64,000 bases of DNA from Smallanthus sonchifolius (Eukaryota > Streptophyta > Magnoliopsida > Asterales > Asteraceae): NCBI GenBank assembly GCA_023525975.1, contig CM042032.1, positions 16,808,001 through 16,872,000 of the forward strand, read 5' to 3'. The stretch's first letter is position 1. Every line of letters starts with the position of its first letter. The position numbers and the translations under genes are program-made. This document shows, in pieces, positions 1-10,600 of this stretch. The notes under the pieces are model-generated. The model was given only the letters and a program-made list of their open reading frames with translations. It made no database searches and was not told the origin of the DNA.

Positions 1-628
1 CATCTTATATCGGACCGTTAATATGGATCTTAGCGAGGTAATGTTTAGTAGTACTACCGGGTTTGACAAATCTACCCGCGTTAGTCGCGCTAACTCGATT
101 GGATATCGAACGGGTGAAATGTTAGCCTACTCACATTTGCCAGAGTTGATAGACCTGGCAGGAGGCAATAAACAAACAGTCAGCTTCGGTTGCGAGCGCT
201 TTAGTAAGACATGAACATAGGCTAGCTACCTATAGATATGCATATTGAATGTACATAATCTGGAAAACACTCTCTTATTACAAACTTGAAACCTGTGAAC
301 TCACCAACCTCGTGTTGACACTTTTTCTTACATGTTTCTCAGGTCGCTTTGGCACAGGTTGCACAATTAGGACATGCATAGAGTCCTACTGTCATTTCAT
401 TTATTTCAAACGTAATAAACAGTTTACTTAATTATATTGATTGACGCTTGTTGCGTGTAACTACTTTAAATTTTATATTAACGTTTACGCTTCCGCATTA
501 ACTCTGAACTTTTATGTTATGACATTTCGAGTCCCATATAGTGTCGTTTGATGTAACTAATGACAGAGATCCTGGTGTGTCACCTTCCAAACGGTAAAAC
601 TCCGTTAGTTGAAATTGGGGGTGTGACA
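1..628 (+). mobile_element. B-family Gypsy LTR, 3' part (B0), cut by window edge
   Basis: This is the right-hand part of an LTR that aligns by eye with the end of the B LTR (about 26640-27289). It shares the GTTAGTCGCGCTAAC block (about 81-95), the CTCACCAACCTCGTGTTGAC block (about 300-319), an intron-like acceptor TTTCTCAG ending at 342, and the terminal GGGGTGTGACA at 628. It inserted into the gag region of Copia element S, which resumes at 629. The left end and the target duplication lie outside the window, so it may be a solo LTR or the 3' LTR of a full element. Confidence 0.85.
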
Positions 629-1160
629 GGCCAGTCAACATTGATCTGTCCTTTTTGGATGAGTTTTCTAGAAAAGCCAATTCATCATCTGATGAAGAAT
701 TTTATTCTGATGAATGTTTCGAGGACAACAAAGTCGAAGGTGTTGTCTCAGAGGAATTGCTTGATGAACCTAAAATAAACAAAAACACTGTCAGTAACCG
801 TGACAATTGCATTTTAACAGAGCCTGACTTGATTGAATCAAATGATAAATTGAAAATGATGCTTTATGGACGTTTTAAAACCGTAAAGCAAACTTAGAAA
901 GAAACATTTGCTAACAAATTGGGAAATAATTTTCAAGAAAACATTGATAAACATTATACCCCCAAGAATCAATCAACATCAGGTCAAGCACAACCTCCGA
1001 TTCATCAAACCAGTCCTAATACTCATCAAAATAAACCATCAACATCCAAAAGCAATGAGCCTTACAAAAGAAATTTTAAATAAAGAAGGAATTGTTTTCA
1101 ATGTGGTACATTCGGTCACATTCTTGTGAATTGTCGATATAAGAATCAGGAGAAACAGCC
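629..1160 (+). pseudogene. gag: S gag C-terminal remnant with zinc knuckle
   Basis: This is the C-terminal part of a Copia capsid/nucleocapsid protein. The best open stretch is 655-897, Asp/Glu/Asn-rich, in the frame that also holds a CCHC knuckle of form CX2CX4HX4C at 1093-1134 (C-FQ-C-GTFG-H-ILVN-C). A stop at 895-897 and another at about 1081 break the frame. The N-terminal half is missing because B0 inserted at 628/629. Function, known for the family, is RNA binding and particle assembly. The copy cannot be functional. Confidence 0.75.
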
Positions 1161-1690
1161 GGCTGTCCAACAACAGGCTGTATACCTGAAGACTCCATCA
1201 GTAAAACAATTAAAAAAAAACTTCCAAAACAGCCAACCAAGCATATGGTTAAGCCAAGAATTGTGGCTGCACCATCTGCTGTAAAATGGAACAAGAAACG
1301 TGCTGTTCCTTGTGTATCTATCCCTGGTAGTACACAACCTGGTAAGAAGCATGTGGTAAAACTCTCAAGACCACATAGAAGGAGACGGAATAAGAGATTA
1401 AGGAAACTTGAACAGCTAGCTAGCTGTCGACCAGGTGAATCTTCTTCTAGTTCACCTGTTGTTAACAAAAGCAATGTTCAAAGAATACAAATTTGGAGAA
1501 AGAAACTCAATATTTCCCAAATCTCTAATTCTGACTCTCCAAAAGAGTCACCCATTTTTTACCGTCATGATTGCGAGCTTATAGAAGTCGTTTATTTTGA
1601 GAAGAAGGACGACCCAAGACCATAATGACATGGGTCTCCAAATCTAACTAATTTTATTGACTCGTGCAGGGACTTCCAAAGGGATCTATT
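1161..1690 (+). pseudogene. S gag-protease linker, basic Ser-rich
   Basis: An open stretch at 1245-1625 reads a basic protein rich in Lys, Arg and Ser (RRRRNKR near its middle) with no known fold. It ends just before a short MTWVSKSN-like read in another frame at about 1625-1650, which in Sireviruses typically precedes the protease. Long low-complexity linkers between gag and protease are usual in Sireviruses. At least one frameshift separates it from the zinc knuckle upstream and the protease downstream. I infer linker identity from position. It is not a separate gene. Confidence 0.55.
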
Positions 1691-4600
1691 ACAAACCGTT
1701 AGTATGTTGATAGTGGATGCTCCCGGCACATGACAGGCAACATGGCCTTTCTTCAAGAAGTTAAATCATTCAGAGGCGGCTATGTGGAATTTGTATGAGA
1801 AAAAGGAGGAAGTATAACTTGTTAAGGGGTGGTTTCTAATGGTAGTATCAGTTTCGACAAAGTCAACTATTGCGAGCACCTGAAGCATAACCTGTTGAAT
1901 GTTTCTCAAATGTGCGACAAAGAGTACTCGGTTATGTTTGATAAGTCTGAATGCTTAGTTCTCAAGCCTAGTTTCGTGGTTTCTGAAGAGAGGATTTTGA
2001 TGCGTGCACCAAGAACAAACGACACTTATCAGATCGATATGAGTGTGGCAACAACCACCTCATCAGCTGTTACCTGTTTACTTACCAAAGCAACAGAAAT
2101 AGACTCAATCTTATGGCATAGGAAACTCGGACACATTTCTTATATAAAAATGAATCATCTTGTCCGAAACGGATTGGTAACCGGGATTCCTAAGCTGAGA
2201 TTTGCCGTTGCAGATGATTGTATGCCTTGTAAAAAGGGCAAACAACAATAGAAATCCCACAAGCCAAAGATCTAAAACTCCATTGATACCCCTTTGGAGC
2301 TCCTACATAAGGATTTGTTTGGGCCCATAAGTATCAGGAGTATTGGTGGTAAGTCATACTGTTTGGTAGTAACTCATGGCTACTCACGTTTTTCTTGGGT
2401 GCATTTTTAGGTACAAAGTATGAGACTGCTGAAATTCTTCAATACCTGATCTTAAATCTGGAATCTTTATGCAAGCTGAAGGTTAGAAGAATAAGGAGTG
2501 ATAACGGCACAGAGTTCAAGAACAACATGATGGAGCTTTTCAGTCTCAAGAAGGGTATTTGTCATGAATTCAGTGCTTCGTACACGCCTCATCAGAATGG
2601 AGTTGCAGGAAGGAAGAACAGAACTTTGATTGAAACAGCAAGGACGATGCTGTTAGATGCCAAACTTCCAATCACATTCTGGGCGGAAGCCGTTAATACA
2701 GCTTGTCACGTTTTGAATAGAGTTCTGGTGGTGAAAAGACACAACAAAACATGTTATGAGCTGATCATTAATCGACCTCCCAATCTTGACTACCTAGTCC
2801 CATTCGGTAGTCCCTGTTCATTATTGTTACAAAACAATGATCGCAAATCCAAATTTCAAGCAAAAGCGGTGGAAGGCATCTTCTTAGGATATGTTGCCAA
2901 TTCACCATGCAAGAGAGTGTACAATATTGAACATCGTTCTGTCGAGGAATGGTTCGAAGTGGATTATAGTAAACACACCACTCCACCAGAATCAATAGGT
3001 CTAGCTTGGGGATTCGATTATGATTCTCTCTTTAAATCTTTCAACCTTCCTGATCAATCTTCTGAAGATGCTGCAAATTTGTATCAATACTGTACTGGCA
3101 GCGACGACTACAATTTCTCAACAAGAACAACAATTCCAATTCCTACTCCTAATGTTGCATCTACGTCTGGGATGCATGATAGTGACACAGAAAAGGATAC
3201 TTATGGTGAAGGAAACGATGCTCGAGTTGATCCTAACACTTGTGTAGGAAATGAAGCTCCAGTTGATCCAATCAACATAGAATCTTCTTCTGATATACAA
3301 GATTTGGGGGAGTTGAGCACGAACCATGAAACAAATATCCAAGAACCCATTGTACCAGAAACAAGAATTCAGAGGAATCATCCGATCGACAACATCATTG
3401 GAGATCCTAATGCCGGTGTTCAAACTCGTCACATAACTGTTACTGAAAATACAAGTCTTTATGCTGAGATTCTCAGCACAGGAATCATGGAGACATGTTT
3501 GAATTCTGCATTCATATCCCAATTAGAGCCAAAGAATGTGAAGGAAGCTCTAGCTGACAACTGCTGGATAGAGGCGATGCAAGAAGAGCTGTCTCCATTC
3601 CAAAAGTTGCATGTGTGGTATCTGGTTGACTTACCAAAAGGTGTACATCCAATAGGAACCAGATGGGTGTTCAAGTGCAAAACAGATGATCGACATGTTG
3701 TGGTGAAAAATAAGGCAAGATTGGTTGTTCAAGGATTTTACCAACAAGAAGGCTTGGATTACACTGAAGTATATGCTCCAGTTGCTAGACTGGAAGCAAT
3801 CCGACTGTTTTTGGCATATGCCTCCGTAGTTGACTTCAAAGTCTTTCAACTAGATGTGAAAAGTGTTTTCCTATATGGAAAAGTTCATAAAGAAGTCTAT
3901 GTAACTTAACCACCTGGTTTTGAAGACCCGCTTAATCCTTATAAAGTATACAAGCTCGACAGAGCACTTTATGGTCTTCATCAAGCTCCAAGGTCATGGT
4001 ATGAAACTCTTTCAAAGCATTTACTGTCCAATGGTTTCGACCGAGGGCAAATTGACTCGAATCTCTTCATACGGAAGGCAGGAGGTGATATTCTACTAGT
4101 GCAAGTATATGTTGATAACATCATCTTCGTGTCTACAAATGAAGAGATGTGTAAGGAATTCGAGCAGGTGATGAAGTCCAAGTTTGAGATGAGCAACATG
4201 GGTGAATTGCCATTCTTTTTAGGTCTGTAAGTCAGTAAACGGGAGGATGACATTTATCTACACCAGACTAAGTATGTACATGACATTTTGTCAAAGTACA
4301 AATTGAATGATTGTACTACTTATGGCACACCAATCCTAGTCAATCATGGTCTGCATCCAGACAAACATGGGAAGGATGTAGATTGTAAATTGTACCGTGG
4401 GATGATCGGCTCTCTTATGTATCTCACAGCTTCAAGACCTGACATAATGTTGTAGTCTGCTTGTGCTCGAGGTTTCAGTCACAACCAAAGGAATCTCATT
4501 TGATCGCTGTAAAAAGGATATTCAGATACTTGAAAGGGAAACCTCGATTGGGTCTGTGGTACTCCAAGTAGCAGTCATTTGATCTCAAAGCCTATACTGA

Positions 4601-5051
4601 TTCTGATTATGGTGGTTGTAACCTCGATAGAAAGTCAACCTCAGGTGGATGTCAGTTCTTAGGAGACAGGTTGGTCTCCTGGCAGTGTAAGAAGCAGTCA
4701 ACAGTTTTTGTGTCAACATGTGAAGCATAGTAGATTGTTGCTGATAGCTGCTGTTCTCAGATACTTTGGATTCAACAACAACTGAGAAATTATGGCTTGA
4801 ACTACACTGGAACTCCACTGTTCATTGACAACAATGCCACCATGTCCATCATGAACAACCCGGTGAAACATTCCAAAACTAAGCATATTGAAATTCGCCA
4901 CCAATTCATCCGTGACTATGCTGAAAAGCACCTCGTTGAACTTGTAAAAGTTCACACGGATGACAACTTTGCTGAACTTTTCACCAAGGCGTTTGATCGT
5001 ACCCGTTTTGAACATCTTGTCAACCTGATAGGAATGTTCAATCCTGGATGA
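1691..5051 (+). pseudogene. pol: S pol (protease, integrase, RT, RNase H), decayed
   Basis: Domains in Copia order: the protease motif DSGCSRHMTG begins at 1709; the integrase zinc domain HRKLGH...CX2C lies at about 2111-2235; the integrase core has DLFGP (about 2312) and SDNGTEF (about 2495); RT starts near 3560 with the GTRWVFK and QLDVKS motifs; RNase H runs from about 4580 to the stop at 5049-5051. Inactivating changes are visible. The third integrase catalytic residue, normally Glu in NGVAERKN, is Gly (codon 2608-2610). The RT YVDD box reads YVDN (last codon 4118-4120). Stops lie at 1796, 1823, 2250, 3907 and about 4228, with several frameshifts after 4440. The family's role is copying genomic RNA and integrating the cDNA. 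This copy cannot do so itself. Confidence 0.9.
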
Positions 5052-5324
5052 AAATCATTTTTCTAAACAAAATCGTTTCTTGGAAGTTACATTTATTTTC
5101 TTTTAACATTTTAAATTTAGTTTATTTTCTGTTAAAACTTTTAAGAAAATCCAAAAAAAATTTCAATGTCATTTGAGGACAAGAGGAAATGATTGCACAT
5201 CAGGAAGTGATCTAAATTTCTTACACTGCACAATTGGGAAATGACTACTTCATGACTACTTAAACTGTTTATAAATTATCATTTAAATTGAATTGTCAGT
5301 AGGCTAGAAGCATTCATTAAATCA
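5052..5324 (+). other. S spacer after pol, left part
   Basis: AT-rich non-coding DNA between the RNase H stop and the A1 insertion. It continues at 14246. It contains GAGGACAAGAGG-like purine runs (about 5174-5190) but no LTR follows them, so I do not call a polypurine tract here. Confidence 0.6.
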
Positions 5325-5447
5325 TTAGTTGTAACATCCCAAAAATAGTAAATAAGTAATTAATAACGCGATAGAGATTTAATAGTCAAAAAATGAAAGA
5401 AAAATGATGGGCTTGGGCTCGGCTCCAACGGGCCGAGGGAAGCCCAA

Positions 5448-5460
5448 GTATATAAGGGCC
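5448..5460 (+). promoter_or_regulatory. A1 5' LTR TATA box
   Basis: GTATATAAGGGCC lies about 120 bp into the LTR and recurs at the same place in the 3' LTR, in A3 and in A2 (about 61367, TATATAAGGGGC). It predicts a transcription start near 5480, which puts the hairpin array and the intron-like segment in the transcribed leader. Confidence 0.7.
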
Positions 5461-5830
5461 AAGACAGCCTTGAATCTCTCATTTTTCACTAACACATGCA
5501 ATCTAGAGAGAGAAAGGAGAGACGGATCTAGAGAGAGAAAGTCGACGGATCGATACGAAATTGAAGGAGCACGTTACTACTGAGCTCGTGAGCAAAACCT
5601 CCGAATCAGAATCACCATCCAGGTAACGATTCGAACTTAAATTGAGTTTTTCTTCGTTTTGGGGTTTCTCGGGTTTTAGCTAAATAGGAGACGTTTTTAT
5701 GGATGAAACTTGAAAATAAGCTTAGAACTAGCATTTAGAGTGAAAACCGCACCTTTTGATCAAAGAAAGTTGTAAGATTAGCATGATCGGATTAACATGC
5801 AAGAATTGCGGACTTGTCCAGGAAACAGGT

Positions 5831-6056
5831 GCTTCGTACTTATAAAGTACGCAGTAGGGACGTCCTACGTACTTACCAAGTACGCAGGAGAAAGATCATG
5901 CGTACTTACCAAGTACGCAGGAGAAAGATCATGCGTACTTACCAAGTACGCAAGAGAAAGATCATGCGTACTTACCAAGTAAGTACGCAAGAGAAAGATC
6001 ATGGGTACTTGTCAAGTACGCATGAGCAAGGCCCTGCGCACTTAGTAAGTGCTCAG
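5831..6056 (+). repeat. A1 5' LTR hairpin array, about 33-bp units
   Basis: About seven tandem units, each carrying an inverted repeat with arms TGCGTACTT and AAGTACGCA separated by 3 nt (ATC/ACC), joined by spacers such as GGAGAAAGATCA. The last unit has arms GCGCACTTA/AAGTGCTC. Because the unit is 33 bp it reads open in several frames, giving repeats that are not genes. Confidence 0.9.
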
Positions 6057-6204
6057 GCAGCAGACCAGCAAGTAAAGTCAGTATGTTTAGAATGATTAAA
6101 CCGTTAGAGTCGGGATTGGGTCTGATGTGTATTTAACTACCTAATTTAGATCGTACGTGACGTTGTTGGACCTTTGTTTAGGACAACCAAGACTAGCTTA
6201 TCAG

Positions 6205-7059
6205 GTGAGTTCTATGTGCCCCCTTCTATGTTATGTGCAAATCATTTTAAATGTTTTGGGGCTGATATGTATACACTAAATGAATAAATGATATGAATGC
6301 TATTGTGATCATACGTGATATACTAATATATATTTTTATATATATATGAGAATGAATTATGAACAAAGAATGAAACGTATGTTTACAAAGAATAAATGAA
6401 AGAATGGCATAACGTAAATAAATGAAATCTTGCTTTATAAGTATTTATATTGCATGTTATGAATGTATGTATACGTTATGGACAGAAACGAAGCTAACGG
6501 CTACTTCTGTAGACGGATGACCACGTGACTATTTTGCAACCGGGAAAGATACGTTCCTTCGCAAGCTAGGACGTACAAAAAGCATAAATGGGCGGTCGAA
6601 GTAAATGCTAAAATAGTATAACGGTTGCATAAACAACAGTTCGCGTGGGAAACGGATGCCTTAGGGTAGACGGGCGAATATGACGGACTACGACGGTAGG
6701 ACGGTTAAGACGGACGGCCGAAGGTTGGCCGGACGAAAGTTAAGGCGGACGGTTTCTAGGACCGGAGAAGTAAAAGGGCTACGATGGTAGCTTAAGGGCG
6801 TATGTCTTTGTGATATACGCAGTAAAAGACGGGTTGATCACCCTTATGTGTATGACCAATGAATGTTAAAGGAAAGTAAAGGTGAATGTATATCTATGTA
6901 ATCACACAAGAATGATGAAAGAAAAGAAAAAGTTTTGAATATGTATTTATATAAAAGTGTATATATAATTATGCATACTTATAAAGAAAAGAATGTTCAT
7001 ACTTAATAGTTTTAAACTAGAACTCACCAGCGTTAGCTGACTTTTAGTATACATTTCAG
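6205..7059 (+). other. Putative spliceosomal intron inside A1 5' LTR
   Basis: Donor TATCAG/GTGAGTTC (first intron base 6205) and acceptor ACATTTCAG/GT (last base 7059). A branch-point-like CTGAC (7037-7041) puts its A 19 nt before the acceptor. A CCCCC (6219-6223) and GGGG (6258-6261) pair can form a stem just after the donor. The same sites recur in all complete LTRs of families A, B, C, F and G. No transcript evidence is available here. Confidence 0.55.
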
Positions 7060-7300
7060 GTAAAGAAAGGAAGGGTCGTGCGGAGGCGTGATGGTTACCC
7101 GGCAAGCGACTGACATCCCACTCTTGATTGTTAATTAAAAATGTTGTGTTTTTAATTGTTAAGACTTCCGCTGTTATGTTATGTATTGAATAATGTTGTT
7201 TTCGCTACTCTCGAATGTTTTAATTTAAGTTCAGTAATTATGACTCTGTTTATGAGTAAATCCAACAAGTGAGGTTACCCAGGAAAGGGGCCTTACAAGT

Positions 7301-7312
7301 TGGTATCAGAGC
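7301..7312 (+). other. A1 primer-binding site (tRNA-iMet)
   Basis: TGGTATCAGAGC begins three bases after the 5' LTR end. It matches the 3' end complement of initiator tRNA-Met, the usual primer for plant Gypsy elements. Confidence 0.9.
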
Positions 7313-7651
7313 AATAGTTTGAGAGATTCAGACATCCCTAAATGTCTGGACTCAAGCTGATTATGGGACCAACGCACGGATGTCAGTATGGGTAACCAAC
7401 GCCAACGCCAGCACGGTAAGTAAGTACTAAAGTTAATGCACTTAGATAAGAATAGATACCTTAACTTAGAACAAATAGATGTCAATGTCACAACTGATTT
7501 GAAGAGTTTTGAACCCGAAAAGCAATGTAAATTAGTAATCACAAACCGGCCACTGTAATTAATAATTTACCTTGCTCGTACTGTTCCAAACTATGATCTG
7601 AAGAAATGAAATTGATGTATTCCCTTTATAACCATCAGGAAACTAGGAACC

Positions 7652-10600
7652 ATGGCTAGTGGAGGAAGAACAGGACGCCGAGGCGGTCGCACTGGCCGAG
7701 TCGGTAGACCTCCATTGAATCAAAGACATGAAGAAGAAGAGAGTGTGCCGTAGAACACACTGAGAGTGTGCACGAAACAGATGTGACCCCAACTGGGAAC
7801 GACAATCAAGGGACTATCCAGTTGGAACCTGAGGTTAGGGATGTTATTGCCCGTGAAGTTGTACTCACTCTGAAGAAAGTATTGCCTGATCTACTATCCG
7901 AGGCACTAAAGAAAAGTAGAGAGGAGGATGAAGGAGACCATGAAGTGAAAGTGTATGACAGTGATGGGGATGAAGTGAAGGTGGGATCAAGCAACCGTGG
8001 GTGTACTTACAAAGGTTTCAAGGACGGACACCCACCCAAGTTTGATGGTAACAAGGATTCGGTGGCTACGTTCGAATGGATTGAGAGGATGAACGCTGTA
8101 ATCACATCAGCGAATGTCGAGCGGACCAGGCTGTTAAATATGTTGCTCATTCTTTCACCAATGAAGCACTAGGTTGGTGGAGAAACATTCAGAGAACAAA
8201 GTCGTCAAACGCTCTTGCCAGAATGACATGGGAAGACCTGAAGAAACTCATAATCCAAAAGTTCTGCCCACAGAACGAGATTGATCGTGTGGAAAACGAG
8301 TTCCTAAACTTCAAGGCGGGCAACAAGAATCATCGCCAGTATACCTCGAGATTCAATGAGCTAGCCCAACTGGTACCACACTTGGTGGAAACTAAAGACT
8401 GTCTGATCAAATACTATATCAAGGGTTTGCCGCAAAGGGTCCGGGTCCATGTGAAAGCTAACCTACCCTCGACCTTCGAGTCAGTAGTGAATCTGAGCGG
8501 AATCGTCTACGACGATTGTGCCAATGAGGACCCTGCACCCGAGACACGAAAGAGGGAGTGGGAGAACCCTTCTAGAGGCACCGGAAAAGGGAATGTAGCA
8601 ACTGAAGTTAAGAAACCAAGGTCGGATGAATATGAAACTTGCAGGAAATGTGGAAGGCAACATCTTGGCGAGTATCGAATCGGCACCACCACATGTTATA
8701 AGTGCGGGAGGCCGGGTCACTTCTCCCGAGAATGCGTAAAGAACGTCAAGTGTCAAGTATGTGGATTGTTTGCACATCTGACAAAGAACTGCAGGAAGGC
8801 CGGCCAATCTGGTTCGGGAAAAGATAGGGAAAAGGAACAGCCACAGGCTAGGACTCGAGCCTACACCCTAACTGAGGAGGAAGTAAGGGGAAACCCTGAT
8901 ATTGTGTCAGGTACGTTCCTAGTTAATAACGAACATGCTGCTATTTTATTTGACTCTGGTGCTAGTAAAAGTTTTATATCCAATGCATTTAGTCGTAAAC
9001 TAGGATGCACTATCAACACCATAGTAAAGGCCTTTAGCGTACAAACTGCCGTTGGTAAAAATTCGGCAGTATTTCAAGTAACAGAGGATTGCATCATAGA
9101 AATAGAGGGTCATAAGTTCTCTTCTAGATTATTCCTTCTTACTTTAGGGGGATTTGATATAGTATTGGGTATGGATTGGCTAGCTGCCAACGAAGCTCAA
9201 ATCATATGTAAACGTATGAGGATACACCTCAAAGCTCCTAACGGTAGCCCAATTACGGTTTATAGGGATTGGAATTGCATGATGCCGAACGTCATCTCAA
9301 TGATCAATGCCGAAAGTTACATGAGGCGCGGTTGTGAAGCTTATCTGGCATATGTTATTGATGATAGAATGAAAATGAATGAACTAAAGAATGTACCCGT
9401 GGTGTGCAACTTTCCAGAAGTATTCCCTGAGGATCTACCTGGGTTACCACCCGATCGGGAAATAGAATTTCAGATTGACTTACTGCCAGGAGCTGAGCCC
9501 GTTGCCAAAGCCCCCTACCGATTGGCTCCGTCAGAAATGAAAGAATTGATGTCTCAACTAGAGGAACTAACAGAAAAAGGACTTATTAGACCGAGCATTT
9601 CACCGTGGGGCACTCCGGTACTATTTGTAAAGAAGAAGGACGGCAGCATGCGCATGTGCATTGACTACCGCGAGTTGAACAAGAGGACAGTAAAGAACAA
9701 ATACCCACTGCCTAGAATAGACGACCTTTTTGTTCAACTGCAAGGTACGAGTTGGTTCTCAAAGATCGATCTTAGGTCGGGTTACCATCAGTTGAAAGTA
9801 AGGGAAGAAGACGTACCAAAGACCGCGTTTCGCACGTGTTATGGGCATTATGAGTTTCTCGTGATGTCCTTCGGACTTACCAACGCACCAGCAGCGTTCA
9901 TGGATTTGATAAATAGAGTATGTCGACCAATGTTGGATCGATCGGTGATAGTTTTTATAGACGACATACTGGTATATTCGAAAAGCGAGGGTGATCACCA
10001 CTGTCACCTAAGAGAGGTTCTGGAGGTGCTAAAGCAGGAAAAGTTATACGCAAAATTCTTCAAATGCGCGTTCTGGATTAGGGAAGTCCAATACCTAAGT
10101 CATGTAATAAACCCAAACGACATTATGGTTGATCTTGAAAAGATTGAGGCAGTAAAGGAATGGAACGTTCCAAAGACACCAACAGAGATACGAAGCTTTC
10201 TGGGATTGGCAGGCTACTATCGAAGGTTCATTCAAGATTTTTCAAGAATAGCCTCGCCACTAACTAAGTTGACACGGAAGGAAGTGAAACTTAAGGCACG
10301 ATTAACCCAAGCTCCAGTCTTGGCACTACCTGAGGGAAATGAAGACTTAGCAGTCGACTCTGACGCTTCAGGTCAGGGTTTAGGATGCGTACTTATGCAA
10401 CGAGGAAAGGTAATTGCTTACTCCTCACGACAACTAAAGATTCACGAGGTTAACTACCCAACACACGATCTAGAGTTAGCAGCAATAGTTTTCACGTTGA
10501 AAATATGGAGGCACTATCTGTATGGAGTCAAATGGACCATCTACTCAGATCACAAAAGCCTGAAGTACTTTTTCGGGCAGAAGGAATTAAACATGAGGCA

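Larger units (their letters stand above)
5330..7297 (+). repeat. A1 5' LTR (1968 bp)
   Basis: Runs from TGTAACATCCC to GGCCTTACA and repeats at 12206-14240 with few differences. Inside are a TATA box (TATATAAG, about 5450-5457), a purine-rich GAGAGAGAAAGGAGAG leader near 5500-5545, the hairpin array at about 5831-6056, a putative intron at 6205-7059 and a GC-rich block with repeated ACGACGGTAGGACGG-like words at about 6660-6800. Confidence 0.95.

Noticed and set aside
1076..1474. 132-codon minus-strand frame in S gag region
   Set aside because: Antisense shadow of the gag zinc knuckle and linker; no domain and opposite to the element's transcription.
5160..5230. Purine-rich stretch after S pol as polypurine tract with an S LTR following
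   Set aside because: No TG-start LTR follows. The third ORF and a better tract (24909-24920) followed by an LTR start lie downstream.
5797..6095. Open frames with repeated RTYQVRRRKIM or ERSCVLTKYA words in the A and C LTRs (also 12683-12931, 35182-35499, 40514-40823, 42369-42703, 61674-61987)
   Set aside because: They are the 33-bp hairpin array read in frame. Both strands and several frames are open for the same reason, and unit number varies among copies.
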